Below, in pieces: positions 62,002 to 64,000 of a stretch of DNA of 64,000 bases. The stretch is taken from positions 124,001 to 188,000 of the forward strand of contig NZ_JAIUDQ010000002.1 of assembly GCF_020164435.1 (NCBI RefSeq), in the 5' to 3' direction. Origin of the DNA: Phyllobacterium lublinensis. Lineage in GTDB: Bacteria; Pseudomonadota; Alphaproteobacteria; Rhizobiales; Rhizobiaceae. The stretch's first letter is position 1. Each line of letters opens with the position of its first letter. The position numbers were made by a program, and so were the translations under genes. Under the pieces are notes generated by a model. That model worked only from the letters and a program-made list of their open reading frames with translations. It had not been told where the DNA came from and ran no database searches.

Positions 62002-62679
62002 ATGGCAAAGCCCGCTCTTGTCATCTTCGATTGTGACGGTGTTCTTGTCGACAGCGAGCCGATTTCGATCGCTGTCTTGCTCGATATGATTGCCAAAAGC
62101 GGAACGACATTGTCTGAAGACGATGCTTATGACCGGTTCCTTGGTCGCAGCATGACGACAATCAGCAGGATCTTGCACGAGGACTACGGCTTTGCTGCGA
62201 GCGAGGCTGATCTTGATGAGATGCGTGCCAATCTCTTTGCGCGATTTGAACGGGATTTGCAGCCGATCCCAGGTATTGCTGAGACGTTGAAGCAACTGGA
62301 CGTGCCGCGCTGCGTGGCATCGTCGAGCCAACCGGACCGCATTCGCTTGTCGCTGACGTTGACTGGCCTGCTTGATCTGCTCGACCCGCACATATTCAGC
62401 GCAACCATGGTGAAGCGAGGCAAACCAGCACCTGATCTGTTCCTTCTTGCGGCCAAAACCATGGGCGTCGAGCCGCGCCATTGCCTGGTAATCGAAGACA
62501 GCCCCGCCGGAATCGAGGCGGCGAAGAGCGCGGGCATGCGTGTTTTCGCCTTCACCGGCGGTACCCATTCGCGCGGCGGCCGGCTGGAGGCAGCACTTGC
62601 GTCTCTCAAACCAGACCGTATATTCGACGACATGTTGCAATTGCCGGGCTTGCTGGAAGCCACACCGAAAGTTCGTTGA
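62002..62679 (+). CDS. HAD-family phosphatase in the polyol operon
   Basis: 225 residues. LVIFDCDGVLVDSEPIS (motif I), CVASSSQPDRI (motif II), RGKPAPDLFLLAAK (motif III) and VIEDSPAGIEAAKSAG (motif IV) are complete. The cap is of the PGM-like type. Operon position suggests a sugar phosphate substrate. The stop overlaps the FGGY kinase start (TGATG). Related proteins are annotated as phosphatases or beta-phosphoglucomutases; which applies is open. Confidence 0.9.
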   Translation: MAKPALVIFDCDGVLVDSEPISIAVLLDMIAKSGTTLSEDDAYDRFLGRSMTTISRILHEDYGFAASEADLDEMRANLFARFERDLQPIPGIAETLKQLDVPRCVASSSQPDRIRLSLTLTGLLDLLDPHIFSATMVKRGKPAPDLFLLAAKTMGVEPRHCLVIEDSPAGIEAAKSAGMRVFAFTGGTHSRGGRLEAALASLKPDRIFDDMLQLPGLLEATPKVR

Positions 62680-64000
62680 TGCCGAAATTCGTCTGTGCGG
62701 TCGATGTCGGGACAGGGAGTGCGCGGGCAGGCATCCTTGATCCCAAGGGAAACCTTCTGGGTCGCGTCGAACATCCCATTCTAATGAATCGTCCCCTTGC
62801 CGATCATGCTGAGCACGATTCGGAGGACATCTGGAAATCCGTTTGCATCGCCGTACGGGGTGCCGTCTCGGCCGCAAAAATTGATGCTTCCGATGTTGCG
62901 GGAATAAGCTTTGACGCCACCTGTTCGCTGGTTGTGCGAAACACGGAAGGCGATCAGCTCACAGTTTCCACCACTGGCGAGCAGCGATGGGATACGATCG
63001 TCTGGCTCGACCATCGCGCATTGGGCGAAGCAGACGAGTGCACGGCAACAGGTCACAAGGTGCTCAGCTTCCTTGGTGGCGTCATGTCACCGGAAATGCA
63101 AACACCAAAACTCATGTGGCTGAAACGGCATTTGCCGGATACATGGAAAAACGCCGGCTATTTCTTCGATCTCGCGGACTATCTCACCTGGAGGGCATCC
63201 GGGTCGCTGGCGCGATCGCAATGCACGCTGACATGCAAATGGACCTATCTCGCCCACGAAAGCGAAGGCTGGCAATCGGACTATCTCAAGGTTATCGGCC
63301 TTGAGGACATGATCGAACGCGGAAATCTCCCTGAACATGCAAGCCCGATGGGTGCCTTCGTCGGCGCGCTCACGCCGGAGGCCGCCGAGGCATTGGGGCT
63401 GACCACCGCATGTCGGGTCGGCGCCGGACTGATCGATGCCTATGCCGGTGCGCTGGGCGTACTGGGCGGCTTTGCCGGGGATCTTTCGGAGATCGACCGC
63501 CATCTTGCCTTGATTGCGGGGACCTCAAGCTGCCTGATGGCCCTGTCGCAGGAGCCGGTTTCGTTCAGTGGTGGCTGGGGCCCCTATTACGGCGTGGCCC
63601 TGCCGGATTGCTGGCTGAGTGAGGGTGGTCAATCGGTGACCGGCGCTTTATTGGATCACATCATTCGCTGGCATGGGGCAGTTGGCGAACCGAACACCGC
63701 CTTGCACAAGAGGATCACTGACCGGGTAATGGAGTTGCGTGCAAAGGAGGGGCTGGACCTCGCCGGCAGATTGCATGTTCTTCCTGACTTTCATGGAAAC
63801 CGCTCGCCGCTCGCCGATCCGCATGCTGTGGGTGTGATCAGCGGCCTCAGCCTTGATGCTTCGTTCGACAGTCTCTGCCGCCTTTATTGGCGTACGTCCG
63901 TTGGCATTGCGCTTGGTGTACGGCACATTCTCGATGCGCTGAACGACAAGGGCTATGCGATCGATACCATGCATGTCACCGGCGGACATACCAAGAATCC
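62679..64000 (+). CDS. FGGY-family carbohydrate kinase (cut by right edge)
   Basis: About 440 residues visible. CAVDVGTGSARAGILDPKG is the phosphate 1 motif, WLDHRA and GISFDATCSLV are family positions, and ALIAGTSSCLMALS, GPYYGVALPDCWLSEGGQS lie in the C-terminal domain; the end runs off at 64000. The pattern is closest to the D-ribulokinase/YDR109C-like (FGGY_YpCarbK) group, less to xylulokinase. It overlaps the HAD stop. A pentulose such as D-ribulose or D-xylulose from arabitol or ribitol is a likely substrate, fructose less so. Confidence 0.9.
   Translation, partial: MPKFVCAVDVGTGSARAGILDPKGNLLGRVEHPILMNRPLADHAEHDSEDIWKSVCIAVRGAVSAAKIDASDVAGISFDATCSLVVRNTEGDQLTVSTTGEQRWDTIVWLDHRALGEADECTATGHKVLSFLGGVMSPEMQTPKLMWLKRHLPDTWKNAGYFFDLADYLTWRASGSLARSQCTLTCKWTYLAHESEGWQSDYLKVIGLEDMIERGNLPEHASPMGAFVGALTPEAAEALGLTTACRVGAGLIDAYAGALGVLGGFAGDLSEIDRHLALIAGTSSCLMALSQEPVSFSGGWGPYYGVALPDCWLSEGGQSVTGALLDHIIRWHGAVGEPNTALHKRITDRVMELRAKEGLDLAGRLHVLPDFHGNRSPLADPHAVGVISGLSLDASFDSLCRLYWRTSVGIALGVRHILDALNDKGYAIDTMHVTGGHTKN

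Noticed and set aside
1-64000. CRISPR arrays, transposase genes and integrases
   Set aside because: No regularly spaced repeats with unique spacers, and no transposase or integrase motifs, were seen in the window.

Overview
The window looks like chromosomal DNA of an alphaproteobacterium of the Hyphomicrobiales (Rhizobiales), most like the Phyllobacteriaceae/Brucellaceae. Reasons: moderately high G+C; an SmoEFGK-SmoS-MtlK polyol operon; the order ubiE-ubiB-coaBC with dut close by; DUF1127-like and DUF2239 proteins; and dispersed TCCTCGGG palindromes. The genus is not certain. Both edges cut through genes: an AraC-type regulator on the left and an FGGY kinase on the right.

Region 1 (1-12 kb) is accessory and partly decayed. 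It holds a GlxA-type regulator overlapping a SLAC1/TehA anion transporter, an ABC-type membrane protein whose ATPase site has lost its key residues, a frameshifted NAD(P)-binding gene, a MarR-acetyltransferase fusion with an operator against its start codon, and a broken AraC regulator. Next comes a tight five-gene cassette of unknown role (8352-11163): small membrane protein, lipoprotein, secreted SNase-type nuclease, coiled-coil membrane protein and single-pass membrane protein. It lies just beyond the 3' end of tRNA-Ser(GGA).

Region 2 (12-23.6 kb) is a nucleoside uptake and salvage locus: a BMP-type binding protein, a duplicated-domain ATPase, two permeases, cytidine deaminase, purine nucleoside phosphorylase, thymidine phosphorylase, uracil phosphoribosyltransferase and adenosine deaminase. 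An isochorismatase-fold protein without its catalytic Cys lies inside the operon. LysE, GNAT and SlyX genes interrupt the locus.

Region 3 (23.7-35 kb) has ubiE, ubiB and a CoaBC carrying an N-terminal ribbon-helix-helix domain, preceded by an inverted repeat much like a FitA operator. Then come a GNAT, an ArsR/SRPBCC pair with twin operators, an operon for a lyase-family enzyme, a HAD hydrolase and trans-3-hydroxy-L-proline dehydratase, then dut, a class II amidotransferase and prfC.

Region 4 (35-51 kb) is mainly metabolic: an acyl-CoA ligase with a histone-H1-like tail, a Na+/H+ antiporter, a GMC oxidoreductase, a CoxG-like protein, pgi, an AstE-like deacylase, a HAD phosphatase, a threonine-dehydratase-like enzyme, a Tat-exported PhoX behind a Pho box, DUF2239 behind twin palindromes, and lepA.

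Region 5 (51-64 kb) starts with a repeat-rich stretch holding a DUF1127-like gene, a damaged partial copy of it, palindromic elements and a hairpin-dense segment. It then runs into a polyol operon: Cys-rich protein, SelW-like protein, SorC-type regulator, SmoEFGK transporter, sorbitol and mannitol dehydrogenases, HAD phosphatase and FGGY kinase. The transporter imports hexitols, the two dehydrogenases oxidise them to ketoses, and the kinase probably phosphorylates a ketose or related sugar.
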